Shown: positions 1-9,195, counted from the stretch's first letter. The stretch is DNA of 64,000 nucleotides from Salinicola acroporae (GCF_003206615.1 NZ_PZJW01000002.1:1-64000), one strand, 5' to 3'. A program made the numbers and translations. The notes: a model not told the origin generated them from the sequence alone.

Positions 1-1489
1 TCACGCAGCACAGCAGTTTGTGATGCTCGATGACGTTCTCCTCGGCCTTGGCGAACTCGAGGAACTTGTCGCGCAGGATCGCGATATCGGCGCTCAGGTG
101 CAGCGTCAGCACGAGGCTGCGATACTCCTTGGTACTCTTGGATGAGAGGTTCTCGAAGGCCTTCGAGGCGAAATAGGTGACCGGCACGATCAGGCGTCGC
201 TCGTTCCATAACCGCAGCCGGATATGGGTGTAGAAGATCCCCTCGACATAGGCCCACTGCCCCTCGAACATCACCAGGTCGCCGACCCGTATCGGCTTGG
301 CCAGCGACAGCTGAAACGATGACAGGATGTTGCCGAGAACGGCCTGCCCCGCCACGCCCACCAGCACCGCCAGCACGCTTGCCGAGGCCAAAATCGACAG
401 CCCCAGGGTTTCGAAGAGCTGGACCTGCCCAAGGACATAGATCGAAACCGCCGTCACCAGAATGAGAATGATGATGCGTCGAACCGCATAGAGTGTGGTG
501 AGCAGCTTGCGGTCGTCCTTGGGCTTGGAGTCATCGATCTGCCCCGCGAGGCGACGCGTCATCTTCAGCATCATGGTATCGACGAGCCGCAGCCCGACGG
601 CCCCGATTCCCCAGGCCAGGATGGCGATCAGCACCACTCGCAGGGTGGTCGTCGCGATCGCCGAGAAGGAGACGACATAGTCGAGCAGCGCCTGGGTCAG
701 CAACGACATCACGATAAGCGCCACCGGGCCGCGAATCTGCTTGGCAAAGATGCTCGGCGAGCCGGAAGGCAACCAGCGCGTCATCACCTCGACCAACCGA
801 TAGACCCCCTTGCCGATCAGCGCGACCACCAGCAGCACCAGCGGGATCGCGATCCACTCCCAGATCCTGAGCGGCCCGAAGGAGTTCTTGAGACTCTCGG
901 GAATGTGGCGCTCGAACGCCGCCGGGCCGTACTCGTCATAGAGCACGGGAATCGCCGCCACGCTCTCCGGCATGATCAGCCAGACCGGCTCCTCGCTATC
1001 CAGTTGATAGCGACCCAGCCGGATATCGTAGGTGTCGCCATCGGCCGCGAGCCTGGCCAACTCGATATCGCGACGTGGCTCGCCGGCATGGGGGCTCTCG
1101 CCGGTAGGATCCTCGATGGCGGCATCCTGGCGTCCGGAGAGGTGCGAAATACGGATCGACTTGCCACGCTGGAAGATGGCGGCGAGCTGTCGGGCCAGCT
1201 CGGCGCCCCGCTCGCGCTGCGCCGGCGGGGAAAGATCGGCGAGGTTGAGGATGTGGGCCGCCGCCTCGAAATCGCCCTGGTCGGTCAGATCGCGGAAGGT
1301 ACGCATCGACTCCCGCGGCGTTCTGAGCTTGACGGAACCCGGCGCCTTCCCCAGACCGGTATTCAGCGAATCGATGGCGTACCAGTCCTGCACGCCGTCT
1401 GCATCCTGGGTCTGTGCCAGGCACAGGCTGGATACCAGCCATATCGATGCCGCCACCAACCACCGCTGCCATGAGCCGATTTTCTTCAT
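1..1489 (-). CDS. MscS-family mechanosensitive ion channel (3' end outside window)
   Basis: The frame stays open to the left edge, so the C-terminus is missing; about 496 residues are visible. I start it at the ATG at 1489 because it opens a clear signal peptide (MKKIGSWQRW, a hydrophobic stretch, then LCLA before Q). A periplasmic region of about 130 residues follows, then several membrane helices. The last one is Ala/Gly-rich (LASASVLAVLVGVAGQAV, then LGNILSSFQL), which is the pore-lining TM3 of the MscS family. The beta domain follows (RVGDLVMFEG, then a RLRLWNERR segment). The likely role is release of solutes on osmotic downshock, which fits a salt-adapted bacterium. The long N-terminal extension puts it with the larger MscS-like proteins rather than with short MscS. 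Confidence 0.88.
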   Translation of the reverse strand, partial: MKKIGSWQRWLVAASIWLVSSLCLAQTQDADGVQDWYAIDSLNTGLGKAPGSVKLRTPRESMRTFRDLTDQGDFEAAAHILNLADLSPPAQRERGAELARQLAAIFQRGKSIRISHLSGRQDAAIEDPTGESPHAGEPRRDIELARLAADGDTYDIRLGRYQLDSEEPVWLIMPESVAAIPVLYDEYGPAAFERHIPESLKNSFGPLRIWEWIAIPLVLLVVALIGKGVYRLVEVMTRWLPSGSPSIFAKQIRGPVALIVMSLLTQALLDYVVSFSAIATTTLRVVLIAILAWGIGAVGLRLVDTMMLKMTRRLAGQIDDSKPKDDRKLLTTLYAVRRIIILILVTAVSIYVLGQVQLFETLGLSILASASVLAVLVGVAGQAVLGNILSSFQLSLAKPIRVGDLVMFEGQWAYVEGIFYTHIRLRLWNERRLIVPVTYFASKAFENLSSKSTKEYRSLVLTLHLSADIAILRDKFLEFAKAEENVIEHHKLLCCV

Positions 1490-1604
1490 CCGTGCGTCAC
1501 CGCTCTAGTGAGTCATCCGTGTAGTTCATCCGGCGGATCATCCCGACTTCTCCGGAGCGCGTCCATCACATGGGTCAACACCACCGAAGGCGCCTCCGTG
1601 CAGG

Positions 1605-1745
1605 TCAGTCTCGTCCCTGGCGCCGACACCGCTCCGAGCAATAGACGACATTCTCCCAGTCCCGTGCCCACTTCTTGCGCCAGGTGAACGGCCGCTGGCA
1701 GACAGGACAGAGCCTGGTGGGGAGGTTGGTTTTTTGATGCGCCAT
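1605..1745 (-). CDS. DUF2256 small zinc-finger-like protein
   Basis: This 46-residue ORF starts [11 protein letters not shown]. It carries a CPVC pair at residues 13-16, the conserved PFTWRKKW segment, then CSERC at about residues 36-40 and a basic end. The order CPxC, P-F-x-W-R-K-K-W, CSxxC is the signature of the DUF2256 family of tiny cysteine-pair proteins, whose function is unknown. The four cysteines are placed to bind one zinc ion. It lies alone between the MscS gene and the SnoaL-like gene on the same strand. Confidence 0.8.
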   Translation of the reverse strand: MAHQKTNLPTRLCPVCQRPFTWRKKWARDWENVVYCSERCRRQGRD

Positions 1746-1829
1746 GATCGTTCGCCGAATTTCCTCGTCTGACGCCGCCGTTTTCGAACGAAAAGCATCA
1801 ATGACTACGCACGGTACTGGCCGTGCAAT

Positions 1830-2207
1830 CTACAGCTGCAGTTCTATCGCTGCCTTGTCGATCACCGACCACACCTCCTGGATCTTCCCCTCGGCGAATC
1901 GATAGAAGACGTTCTCGTGAAACACGACCCGCCGACCGTCGACGGGCAGTCCCATGAATTCGGCTTTGGGATGACAGTCGAAACACAGCCTGCTGGCAAC
2001 GGTCGTGGCGTCGGATACCAGCCGTTCGACGGAGAAGCGCAGGTCGGGTATGTCGCGGTAGTCGCCGGCGAGCATCTCGCGATACCCCCCTAGGCCAAGC
2101 GCCGAACCGTTGTGGATGACGGTATCACTGACGAACTCATCGAGGCCGTCCAGATCTCGCGCGTTCAAACACGCGATATAAGCTTCATAGCGCGGCTTCA
2201 AGTCCAT
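1830..2207 (-). CDS. SnoaL-like / NTF2-fold ester-cyclase-type protein
   Basis: A 125-residue single-domain protein. The opening (YEAYIACLNARDLDGLDEFV), the motif IHNGSALGLGGYREML and the tail VFYRFAEGKIQEVWSVIDK are typical of SnoaL-like polyketide cyclase relatives with the NTF2 cone fold. Substrate cannot be read from the sequence. Its ATG directly abuts the stop of the TetR gene upstream (2208), so the two are probably co-transcribed and translationally coupled. Together with the divergent oxidoreductase at 2956 this looks like one small inducible catabolic or detoxification unit under that TetR protein. Confidence 0.78.
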   Translation of the reverse strand: MDLKPRYEAYIACLNARDLDGLDEFVSDTVIHNGSALGLGGYREMLAGDYRDIPDLRFSVERLVSDATTVASRLCFDCHPKAEFMGLPVDGRRVVFHENVFYRFAEGKIQEVWSVIDKAAIELQL

Positions 2208-2876
2208 TCACGCCTCCCCGTTTGATCGACATGACAAGGACTCTCGCAACCCACCCCGAATCAGCGATGCGAAAGTCTCTGCGGCTTCGGGCTCACCGCA
2301 ATTGCCGCGCACCATCGCGCCTGACAAGGCTTCACCGGCACCGATCAAGCCGATGCAGCGCCGCTCCAGCTCGGCCTGCTGTAGATCGATATGCGGTTTC
2401 AGCACGGCGGCGAACAGCTGGACGTAACCATCGAGCAGCTCCTGATATACCGCCTCCTTCTCCTCGCTCCCCGCCAGCGCAGCGCCGATCGCATGCCATT
2501 CGCCAGTGGTATCGGCGTAGCAATGAATGTAGGCCGAGGCGAGAGCGGCGATGGTCTCTTCGATGCTGCGCTCGCCGGTTGTCAGTGCGGCCTGGAGCGC
2601 CGCTGCCTGTGTCTGGTCGATCGACTTGTAGAGTTCGATGAGTAACTTCGAACGCGTACCGAAATGGTCGTAGGCGACCGGTTTCGAGATCCCGGCTCGA
2701 GCCGCCAGGTGTCCCAGCGTCAATCGGTCGGCGCCCTCGTCACGAACGATCGTCAACGCCACATCCAGCAGTTGCCGCCGCCGCTGGGAACGGGAAAGCC
2801 GGCGCGATACAGGCTTTTCCGTCTGCTCCTGGGGATTGCCCTTTTTTTCCTCGCCTGCCAATCGATCACTCCTCAT
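2208..2876 (-). CDS. TetR/AcrR family regulator
   Basis: Up to 222 residues. The helix-turn-helix sits near residues 35-75 (LLDVALTIVRDEGADRLTL, then LAARAGISKPVAYDHFGTRSKLL). The rest is the helical ligand-binding domain. The ATG at 2876 lies only five bases from the palindromic operator and has no good ribosome site, so a start a few codons inside (for example the TTG at 2861, preceded by GAGG) is also possible. The gene is divergent from the saccharopine-dehydrogenase-like gene, with two dyads between them. The arrangement suggests a repressor that controls itself, the SnoaL-like gene after it and the divergent oxidoreductase. Confidence 0.87.
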   Translation of the reverse strand: MRSDRLAGEEKKGNPQEQTEKPVSRRLSRSQRRRQLLDVALTIVRDEGADRLTLGHLAARAGISKPVAYDHFGTRSKLLIELYKSIDQTQAAALQAALTTGERSIEETIAALASAYIHCYADTTGEWHAIGAALAGSEEKEAVYQELLDGYVQLFAAVLKPHIDLQQAELERRCIGLIGAGEALSGAMVRGNCGEPEAAETFASLIRGGLRESLSCRSNGEA

Positions 2877-2880
2877 TGAT

Positions 2881-2930
2881 AACCTACCAAAAGTAGCTTA
2901 TCGTTTCTCACAACCTACTTTTGGTAGGTT
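2881..2930. promoter_or_regulatory. Paired palindromic operator for the divergent TetR/oxidoreductase unit
   Basis: AACCTACCAAAAGTAG (2881-2896) and CTACTTTTGGTAGGTT (2915-2930) are perfect reverse complements, 16 of 16 bases, separated by 18 bases. The right copy is also an internal dyad, AACCTAC-TTTTG-GTAGGTT (2912-2930). Two such sites between a TetR gene and its divergent target are the usual form of a TetR operator, and they would cover both promoters. Confidence 0.8.
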
Positions 2931-2955
2931 TATCACGATCCCAGGAGACGTCGCA

Positions 2956-3975
2956 ATGACACCCGATCCCATTCTGCTCGTTGGCGGTGCCGGCATCGTC
3001 GGTCGCCAGACGGCGAAATACTTGCGCCACTCATACCCCGATGTACCGCTACTGATCGGCGGCCGCGATCTCGACAAGGCGCAGCGTATGGCCCGGGAGA
3101 TCGGCCATGCGGAAGCGGTGACGGTCGATCTCGCCGCAGCCGATCTGGGCCTTGGCAAGCGGCCGATCAGCGCGGTCGCGATCTATTTCACCGATACAAG
3201 TAGCGCCGCGCTCGCCTTTGCCCAGGCCCGCAAGGTCCCCTATCTCAGCATCTCACCCGCCCTGTATGAGACCGGCCCGGAAATCGCGGCTTACATGCAC
3301 GCGCCGGATGCCGCGCCAGTGGTGCTGGGCACGGAATGGCTAGTGGGCGCCACGACGATCCCCACGCTCGAGTTCGCCAAGGCGTTCAGCCGCGTCGATT
3401 CGATTCGGCTTGGCGCGCTGCTGGACATCCAAGACGAAGGCGGACCGGCCGCATTCGACGATCTCGAGCGCCAGACGCAGGCCATTCCCGCCGTTCAGGT
3501 CCGTCGCAAGGGCGCCTGGATCTGGCGAACCGGGGATGACCTCAAGACCACCTTCCTCGCCGCCGATGGCATCGAGATGGAAGCCTCCGCGCTCTCGCCC
3601 CACGATGTCGTCGCCCTGGCCACCGCGACCGGCGCTCCGAACGTCGAATTCAACCTCGCGATCGGCGTCAGTTCCAGCCGCCGACGCGGCGAGCCGATGT
3701 CCACCGAGATTCTGGTCGAACTCGCCGGCCGTGATCATGACGGCCAGTCGCTATGCACGCGCCATGCCGTGATCCACCCCGAGGGCCAGATGCCGCTGAC
3801 CGGGTTGGGGGTGGCACTGGTGCTCGAGAGGCTGCTGGGACTCGATGGCGGGCCTGCCACGCCACCCGGACTCTATTTCCCGTATCAGCTCCTGGATTCA
3901 CACCGCTATTTCGATCGGTTCCAGCAGGCTGGCGGAGAGATTTCGACACTAGCCCCGACTGAAATCGTCGAATAG
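2956..3975 (+). CDS. Saccharopine-dehydrogenase-like NAD(P)-binding oxidoreductase
   Basis: 339 residues from the ATG at 2956, chosen because AGGAG lies about nine bases upstream and because an upstream in-frame start would read through the operator. The N-terminus is a Rossmann fold (ILLVGGAGIVGRQTAKYL), followed by LIGGRDLDKA at the end of beta-2, which is the saccharopine dehydrogenase NADP-binding layout. The C-terminal half has no motif that I can tie to a substrate. It is divergent from, and probably repressed by, the TetR gene next door. Real saccharopine activity is unlikely; such proteins are usually called membrane or conserved short oxidoreductases. Confidence 0.75.
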   Translation: MTPDPILLVGGAGIVGRQTAKYLRHSYPDVPLLIGGRDLDKAQRMAREIGHAEAVTVDLAAADLGLGKRPISAVAIYFTDTSSAALAFAQARKVPYLSISPALYETGPEIAAYMHAPDAAPVVLGTEWLVGATTIPTLEFAKAFSRVDSIRLGALLDIQDEGGPAAFDDLERQTQAIPAVQVRRKGAWIWRTGDDLKTTFLAADGIEMEASALSPHDVVALATATGAPNVEFNLAIGVSSSRRRGEPMSTEILVELAGRDHDGQSLCTRHAVIHPEGQMPLTGLGVALVLERLLGLDGGPATPPGLYFPYQLLDSHRYFDRFQQAGGEISTLAPTEIVE

Positions 3976-4196
3976 CGCTCCCGCGCGCTGGATAGCCGAC
4001 AGACTCATCCTGAAGCCCCGGCCTGGCCGCCATCGCCGTTCCCACCGATGCTCTCGGCGGAAACGGAAGCGTGATCGGCGTGTTGAGGGCTCGACGAGTC
4101 GACTACACTTTACCCACTGGACGGGATGTCTTCCCCGGCAAAGGCCCTTGTCGCCCCGGTGACGTGTCTTCGCTTGACCAGCAAAAGGAGCTTGCC

Positions 4197-4625
4197 ATGA
4201 TTGCCACCGACGAACGACCGGTCCGCACAGGACCGAATCCACTCCACGGGATGCTGCTTGCCGGCGGCTTCCCGCTCTTCCTGGGCGCCGCGCTGAGCGA
4301 CTACGCCTACTTCACGAGTTTCCACATTCAGTGGGCCACCTTCTCGTCCTGGCTGATCGCCGGTGGGCTGGTGTTTTGCGGCTTTGCGCTGATCTGCGCG
4401 CTGATCGGGATCTTTCGCCCCGCCGGCAGCCGCGGCCTTTCCGTACTCTACTTCGTACTGCTGCTGGTGACCTGGGTCCTCGGCTTCGTCAATGCGCTGG
4501 TTCACGCCCGGGATGCCTGGGCGATGATGCCAACGGGCCTGACCCTGTCGGTGGTCGTCGCGGTGCTCGCGTTCGCCGCCGTCTGGATCGGATTCACCAG
4601 CCGCAAGAGCGGAGGTTACTCATGA
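4197..4625 (+). CDS. DUF2231 membrane protein
   Basis: 142 residues with four predicted membrane helices. I start it at 4197, with AAAAGGAG just before. The conserved NPLHGMLLAGGFPLFLG opening, in which a histidine sits at the membrane edge, and the second helix SWLIAGGLVFCGFALICALIG match the DUF2231 family. It ends inside the next gene (ATGA overlap at 4622-4625), which encodes a sorbosone-dehydrogenase-like protein. The same pair, DUF2231 plus a beta-propeller dehydrogenase, is common in proteobacteria, so this protein is probably the membrane or electron-transfer partner. That role is an inference. Confidence 0.78.
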   Translation: MIATDERPVRTGPNPLHGMLLAGGFPLFLGAALSDYAYFTSFHIQWATFSSWLIAGGLVFCGFALICALIGIFRPAGSRGLSVLYFVLLLVTWVLGFVNALVHARDAWAMMPTGLTLSVVVAVLAFAAVWIGFTSRKSGGYS

Positions 4626-6055
4626 AACACGCCAACAGATCAACCCGCATGCGTTATGCCGCCCCCTTGTCGATCCTGCTGCTGGCCGGAAGTGCCCACG
4701 CCGCTGACGACGATCAGCAGTATGGCGCCGACCCGGAACTGCCCGATCCCCAGCGCGGCCTGCTGCCCAACATGGGCGTCCCCGAGCAGGCGCCCTGGGA
4801 TGACAAGCGACCCACGGTGCCGGATGGCTACAGCATCCAGCCCATCGCGACCGATCTCCGGATTCCGCGTCAGACACTGGTGCTGCCGAATGGCGATATC
4901 CTGGTTGCCGAAGGCAGCGGCGGCCACGCCCCGAAACTCAAGCCGAAGGACTTCATCGCCGGTGTGATCAAGGCCAAGGGCAAGACCTCGGTCAAGGGTG
5001 GCAACCGCTTGACGCTGCTACGTGATAGCGATGGTGACGGCACCTACGAAGAACAGACGGTATTCGCCGAGAATCTCGACGCGCCCTACGGTCTCGCCCT
5101 GATCGGCAACGATCTCTACGTGGCCAACCAGGGAGCGCTGGTCCGATTCGATTATCAGCAAGGCCAAACCCAAGCCAGCGGCGAGCCCGAGCTCGTGACA
5201 CCGCTGCCCGCCGAGATCAATCACCATTGGACCAAAGCGCTGACGGCAAGCGCCGATGGGCAGACGCTATACGTTGGTATCGGCTCGAACAGCAACATTA
5301 CCGAGCGAGGCATGGAAGCGGAGGTCGACCGTGCGGAAATCTGGGCGATCGACCCGGAGACCGGCGCGCATCGCGCCTACGCCACCGGCGTGCGCAACCC
5401 CACCGCGCTGACCATCCAGCCCGGGACGGACCAACTCTGGGCCGTCGCCAACGAGCGTGACGAGCTCGGCCCGCATCTGGTGCCGGACTACCTCACCTCC
5501 ATCCAGGATGGCGGCTTCTACGGCTGGCCATACAGCTACTGGGGCCAGCACGTCGACCCGCGAGTCAAGCCGGAAAACCCGGAGTTGGTCGAGTCGGCGA
5601 TCGCCCCCGACTACAGTCTCGGCTCACATCGCGCGCCCCTGGGCGTCGCCTTCTCCAATGAGGCCGTCGGGGGCGAGTTCACCGATGGCGCCTTCGTCGG
5701 CGAGCACGGCAGTTGGAACCGTGCCGACCCCGTCGGTTACAAGGTCGTCTTCGTCCCGTTCCAGAACGGCGAGCCTGCCGGCGACCCGATCGATTTCGTC
5801 TCCGGCTTTCTCACCGATGACGGCAGGACGCGGGGGCGCCCGGTGGGAGTGACCGTTGCGCCGGATGGCTCGGTGATCATCGCCGACGACCTGACCAACG
5901 CGGTGTGGCGCGTCACGCGGGATGGCGCCAACCGCCCCGCCAATGACGACGAAAGCGCTGCCATGTCCGAGGACGAATCCGCGATGACTGGCGGGGAAGC
6001 CGACACCGCCAGCGACGATCCGGCGGCCGAGGGCGAGACCGACAGCTCGACCTGA
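4622..6055 (+). CDS. Sorbosone/glucose dehydrogenase-like beta-propeller protein
   Basis: 477 residues, starting in a 4-base overlap with the DUF2231 gene (GGAGGT upstream). A signal peptide (SILLLAGSAHA) sends it to the periplasm. The propeller has the family repeats, for example RIPRQTLVLPNGDILVAEG, APYGLALIGNDLYVANQG, YATGVRNPTALTIQP, and the late GEHGSWNR and DDLTNAVWRV segments. It belongs to the L-sorbosone / PQQ-dependent sugar dehydrogenase fold. No CxxCH heme site is present, so electrons must leave through another carrier. The last about 35 residues are low-complexity and rich in Asp, Glu, Ser and Ala, an acidic tail typical of proteins exposed to high salt. Confidence 0.82.
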   Translation: MKHANRSTRMRYAAPLSILLLAGSAHAADDDQQYGADPELPDPQRGLLPNMGVPEQAPWDDKRPTVPDGYSIQPIATDLRIPRQTLVLPNGDILVAEGSGGHAPKLKPKDFIAGVIKAKGKTSVKGGNRLTLLRDSDGDGTYEEQTVFAENLDAPYGLALIGNDLYVANQGALVRFDYQQGQTQASGEPELVTPLPAEINHHWTKALTASADGQTLYVGIGSNSNITERGMEAEVDRAEIWAIDPETGAHRAYATGVRNPTALTIQPGTDQLWAVANERDELGPHLVPDYLTSIQDGGFYGWPYSYWGQHVDPRVKPENPELVESAIAPDYSLGSHRAPLGVAFSNEAVGGEFTDGAFVGEHGSWNRADPVGYKVVFVPFQNGEPAGDPIDFVSGFLTDDGRTRGRPVGVTVAPDGSVIIADDLTNAVWRVTRDGANRPANDDESAAMSEDESAMTGGEADTASDDPAAEGETDSST

Positions 6056-6075
6056 TCACGACGGCAAGATCCACG

Positions 6076-6105
6076 ATGCCCCGCCGGTGCACTCCAGCGG
6101 GGCAT
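6076..6105. terminator. Convergent hairpin between the beta-propeller gene and lldD
   Basis: ATGCCCCGC (6076-6084) pairs perfectly with GCGGGGCAT (6097-6105) across a 12-base loop. It sits between two convergent genes and can end transcription from either side, but no strong T-run follows, so efficiency is uncertain. Confidence 0.5.
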
Positions 6106-6136
6106 TGTCGTCACGACCGACGGTAACTTCCCGCGT

Positions 6137-7333
6137 TCAGAATCTTGCGGTTTCCGGAGACGCCACCGCGGGACCCTGCTCGCGCGCCAACGACTTCACG
6201 GCCGATTCCAGATGGCTGGCATTGATATCGGCAGGCGAGTGGGCCCCAATCAGCGTCATGGTCACGCGCAGGTCAGCCGCGATCAGTTCCAGCAGATGCG
6301 AGACGCCGCGCTCACCACCCGCCGCCAGCGCATACGCATAGGCGCGGCCGAGCAGCACCCCCTTGGCCCCCAGCGCCAGCATCCTGACCACATCCAGCCC
6401 TGATCGAACTCCGGAGTCCGCCAGCACCGTCAGCTCGTCACCGACGGCGTCGACGATATGCGGCAATGCCCGCGCGGTGGGGATGGCGCCATCCAGCTGC
6501 CGCCCGCCATGATTGGAGACGATGATGCCATCGGCGCCCATGCGCACCGCATCACGAGCATCCTCCTTGTCCAGCAGCCCCTTGATGATCAGGTTGCCCT
6601 TCCAGCTATCGCGGATCCACTCCAGTTCGCTCCAGCTGATGGAGGGATCGAAGTTCTTGGCCAGAAATCCCATGTAGTCGTCCATGGTCATCTCGCGGCC
6701 GGTGTACGCCTCGATATTGCCGAACGACAAGGGCTTGCCCTTGAGCGCGACGTCGAACGCCCAACGGGGGTGAGTCAGCGCCTGGACGGCCTGGCGCAGT
6801 TTGGCATGGGGGCCGGACATGCCGGAGTGGCGGTCGCGGTAGCGTGAGCCCGGCAGCGGCATGTCGACGGTGAAGACCAGCGTCTTCATGCCCGCCGCCC
6901 AGGCGCGCTCCAGCGCGTTCTGCATGAAGCCGCGATCCTTCAGCACATAGAGCTGGGACCACAACTCTCCGCCAGCGCCCTTCGCCACCTCCTCGATGGA
7001 ACAGACCGACACCGTCGACAGCGTATAGGGAATACCAGCTTTTTCCGCCGCCCTGGCGGCCTGAACCTCGCCGCGACGCGCGTACATGCCGGTCGCCCCG
7101 ACCGGTGCCAGCGCCACCGGCAGCTTCCAGCGATTGCCGAGCACCTCGGTCTCGAGCGCTGGGGTGCCACCGCCCTGCAGCACCCGTTGGCGCAGCGGAA
7201 TGGCCTGCAGGGCCTCGACGTTGCTCCGCATCGTGCTCTCGGTCACCGCGCCACCATCGAGGTAGTCGAACAGAAAGCGAGGAACACGCCGCCTGGCAGC
7301 TCGGCGGTAATCGGAAGGGCCTGAGATGATCAT
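6137..7333 (-). CDS. lldD: FMN-dependent L-lactate dehydrogenase
   Basis: 398 residues, full length for LldD. It has the FMN alpha-hydroxy-acid dehydrogenase signature [11 protein letters not shown] with the catalytic histidine, the early FDYLDGGAV segment, the [15 protein letters not shown] loop, and [18 protein letters not shown], which is characteristic of the membrane-associated lactate enzymes. The reaction is L-lactate to pyruvate, with electrons passed to the quinone pool. It stands alone, without the LldP permease or LldR regulator beside it. Two tandem 27-base copies lie in the leader (7347-7400). Confidence 0.9.
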   Translation of the reverse strand: MIISGPSDYRRAARRRVPRFLFDYLDGGAVTESTMRSNVEALQAIPLRQRVLQGGGTPALETEVLGNRWKLPVALAPVGATGMYARRGEVQAARAAEKAGIPYTLSTVSVCSIEEVAKGAGGELWSQLYVLKDRGFMQNALERAWAAGMKTLVFTVDMPLPGSRYRDRHSGMSGPHAKLRQAVQALTHPRWAFDVALKGKPLSFGNIEAYTGREMTMDDYMGFLAKNFDPSISWSELEWIRDSWKGNLIIKGLLDKEDARDAVRMGADGIIVSNHGGRQLDGAIPTARALPHIVDAVGDELTVLADSGVRSGLDVVRMLALGAKGVLLGRAYAYALAAGGERGVSHLLELIAADLRVTMTLIGAHSPADINASHLESAVKSLAREQGPAVASPETARF

Positions 7334-7346
7334 GGATTCGCCTTAA

Positions 7347-7400
7347 CGCTCGGTTCGGGAGCAGTGAAAAAGTCGCTCGGCTCGGGAGCGATGAAAAATA
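7347..7400. repeat. Tandem 27-base duplication in the lldD leader
   Basis: 7347-7373 and 7374-7400 both read CGCTCGG(T/C)TCGGGAGC followed by two swapped bases and TGAAAAA. About 22 of 27 bases match. Each unit contains a small GCTC...GAGC dyad. Confidence 0.75.
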
Positions 7401-7530
7401 AGCTCGCCACGCACGGCGAGGGAAACCAGAAGCTGCGATGAGCCGCTAGCGTACCAAGTCTCCTCGCAGAAGAGCGGCTCTCGAAATTAGGACTTTAGTC
7501 GGAGCTTCTGCCCCTGGCGCTGCTGCCGTG

Positions 7531-9195
7531 TCATCCCGCCGGGCCGAAGGTCTCGAAGTCGATCCGATCCGCCTCGACACCGCGCGCCTCCAGCCCGGCG
7601 CTGATCTCGGCGAGAAACCGGGCCGGGCCGCAGAGCAGATAGCTCGCGTCCGCCCCAGCGCCGAGTTCGAGCAGGTCGTCGGGCGTGACTCGCCCCTGGA
7701 TGTCGTAATCGACACCTGCCGTGTCATTCGGGCGCGGTGCACTATAGAAGATACGTCGTTTCACATTGTCGGCCTTGGCCACCAATGCCCCGACCTCGGC
7801 CCGGAAGGCGTGCGTCCCGCCGTTGCGCGTGGCGTGCACGAACCAGACCGGTGGTCTCTCGTTTTCCGCTTTCGCCACCACCGAGTGCAGCATCGACAAC
7901 ATCGGCGTGATCCCCACCCCGGCGCTGACCAGTACCAGCGGCCCTAGCCGGTCGGGCAAGATGAACTCACCCGACGGCGGACGTGCCGCGATGGAGTCAC
8001 CGATAGCGATCCCGTCGTGCAGAAAACGCGACGCCGTGCCCCGCGCCTCGCGCTTGACGCTGATGCGATAGGTCGCGTCGGATGGCGATCCCGAGAGCGA
8101 GTAACTGCGACCGACCCGCCCCGGCTGATGTGGCACCTCCAGCTCGACCGCCAGGTGCTGGCCGGCCTGGAATGGCGGCAGCGCTCCCCCCTCCGGCTCG
8201 GCCAGGTAGAAAGAGGTGATCTGGTCGCTTTCTGCCACCTTGTCGACGACCGTCAACCGCAGCGGGGCTTCGTCCTCCCGCCGCCATCGCAGTGTCAGCG
8301 CGGCCGGCCGGTCGACGACCTGCTCGACGCACACTTCGATCCAGCGCTTGGCGTTCGGATCTCGGCTCTGCTGCGGCGACCAGTCGATGCGGGCCCGGCC
8401 GGTGATCTGCAGCAGGCCGCCGGTTTCGAAATCGACGAACAGCAGTCCCACCCGGGGATCCTGGATCAGGTTGCCAAGGGTGTTGAAGAAGTTGTTGCCG
8501 GCGTAGTCCGGGATCCACAGCGTTCCGTTCTCGGTCACCTGCACGAAGCCGGGCTCGCCGCCGCGATGAGAGGCGTCGTAACCCCGGCTCGCGCTGGGCT
8601 CCCTGTCTGAATCGTGGACGGAGCCGGCGACGGAGCCGATGAAGAAGGTATCCGCCGCGGAGATTCGCGCACGCTGCCCGCTATCGAGTCGTTCGGAGAC
8701 GGTGGCGTCCGGCGCGGCCACGGATTCGACGCGCCGCCACTCGCGCTCGCGGATGTACTGCGGGCAGTTGCCGAAGCTCTGTTGCACCTCGACGACCAGA
8801 CGCTCCTGCGCCGACCGGACCACCCCGTTGAGCCGGTTGCGGCGACGCGTTGCCAGCTCGATTCCGAGCAGGCCCACGTCGACCCCGGCCATGACTGCCG
8901 AGGCCAGCGGGTCCTGGGCATCGGGCGCCGCTGCCATCGCCAGCGTCCGCGCATCGGGCGTCTCGATGAAGCCGCCCTCGCCCTCCAGCAGCGTGACCCA
9001 AGGACGACCCTGAGCATCGCCGGTGGCCATGACGATGAACGGCAACTGGGCGAAGAACTCGCGATGCTGCTCGGGCATGAAGTCACGGATGAAGCTGCCG
9101 GCCGAACGGGCAATGCCTTCCACCCCGGCGCGCCGCTGCGCCTCAAGCTCACCGGCGTGGAATGGCGTCTCCAGGGACGGCGGTTCGCGATTCAT
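7531..9195 (-). CDS. PNPOx-like / FNR-type reductase fusion flavoprotein
   Basis: 554 residues in two parts. Residues 1-300 are a pyridoxamine-5'-phosphate-oxidase-like split barrel (FIVMATGDAQGRPWVTLLEG, then IPDYAGNNFFNTLGNL and VGLLFVDFETG). Residues 310-554 are a ferredoxin-NADP reductase module: FAD-binding RSYSLSG, the VSAGVGITPMLSML NAD(P) motif, and a C-terminal YLLCGP with a final FETFGPAG. Many relatives of this fusion carry an extra 2Fe-2S domain after the last motif; here the protein ends right after it, so it must hand electrons on by other means. The likely role is a flavin-linked NAD(P)H oxidoreductase in detoxification. It runs in the same direction as the GST gene just upstream. 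Confidence 0.82.
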   Translation of the reverse strand: MNREPPSLETPFHAGELEAQRRAGVEGIARSAGSFIRDFMPEQHREFFAQLPFIVMATGDAQGRPWVTLLEGEGGFIETPDARTLAMAAAPDAQDPLASAVMAGVDVGLLGIELATRRRNRLNGVVRSAQERLVVEVQQSFGNCPQYIREREWRRVESVAAPDATVSERLDSGQRARISAADTFFIGSVAGSVHDSDREPSASRGYDASHRGGEPGFVQVTENGTLWIPDYAGNNFFNTLGNLIQDPRVGLLFVDFETGGLLQITGRARIDWSPQQSRDPNAKRWIEVCVEQVVDRPAALTLRWRREDEAPLRLTVVDKVAESDQITSFYLAEPEGGALPPFQAGQHLAVELEVPHQPGRVGRSYSLSGSPSDATYRISVKREARGTASRFLHDGIAIGDSIAARPPSGEFILPDRLGPLVLVSAGVGITPMLSMLHSVVAKAENERPPVWFVHATRNGGTHAFRAEVGALVAKADNVKRRIFYSAPRPNDTAGVDYDIQGRVTPDDLLELGAGADASYLLCGPARFLAEISAGLEARGVEADRIDFETFGPAG

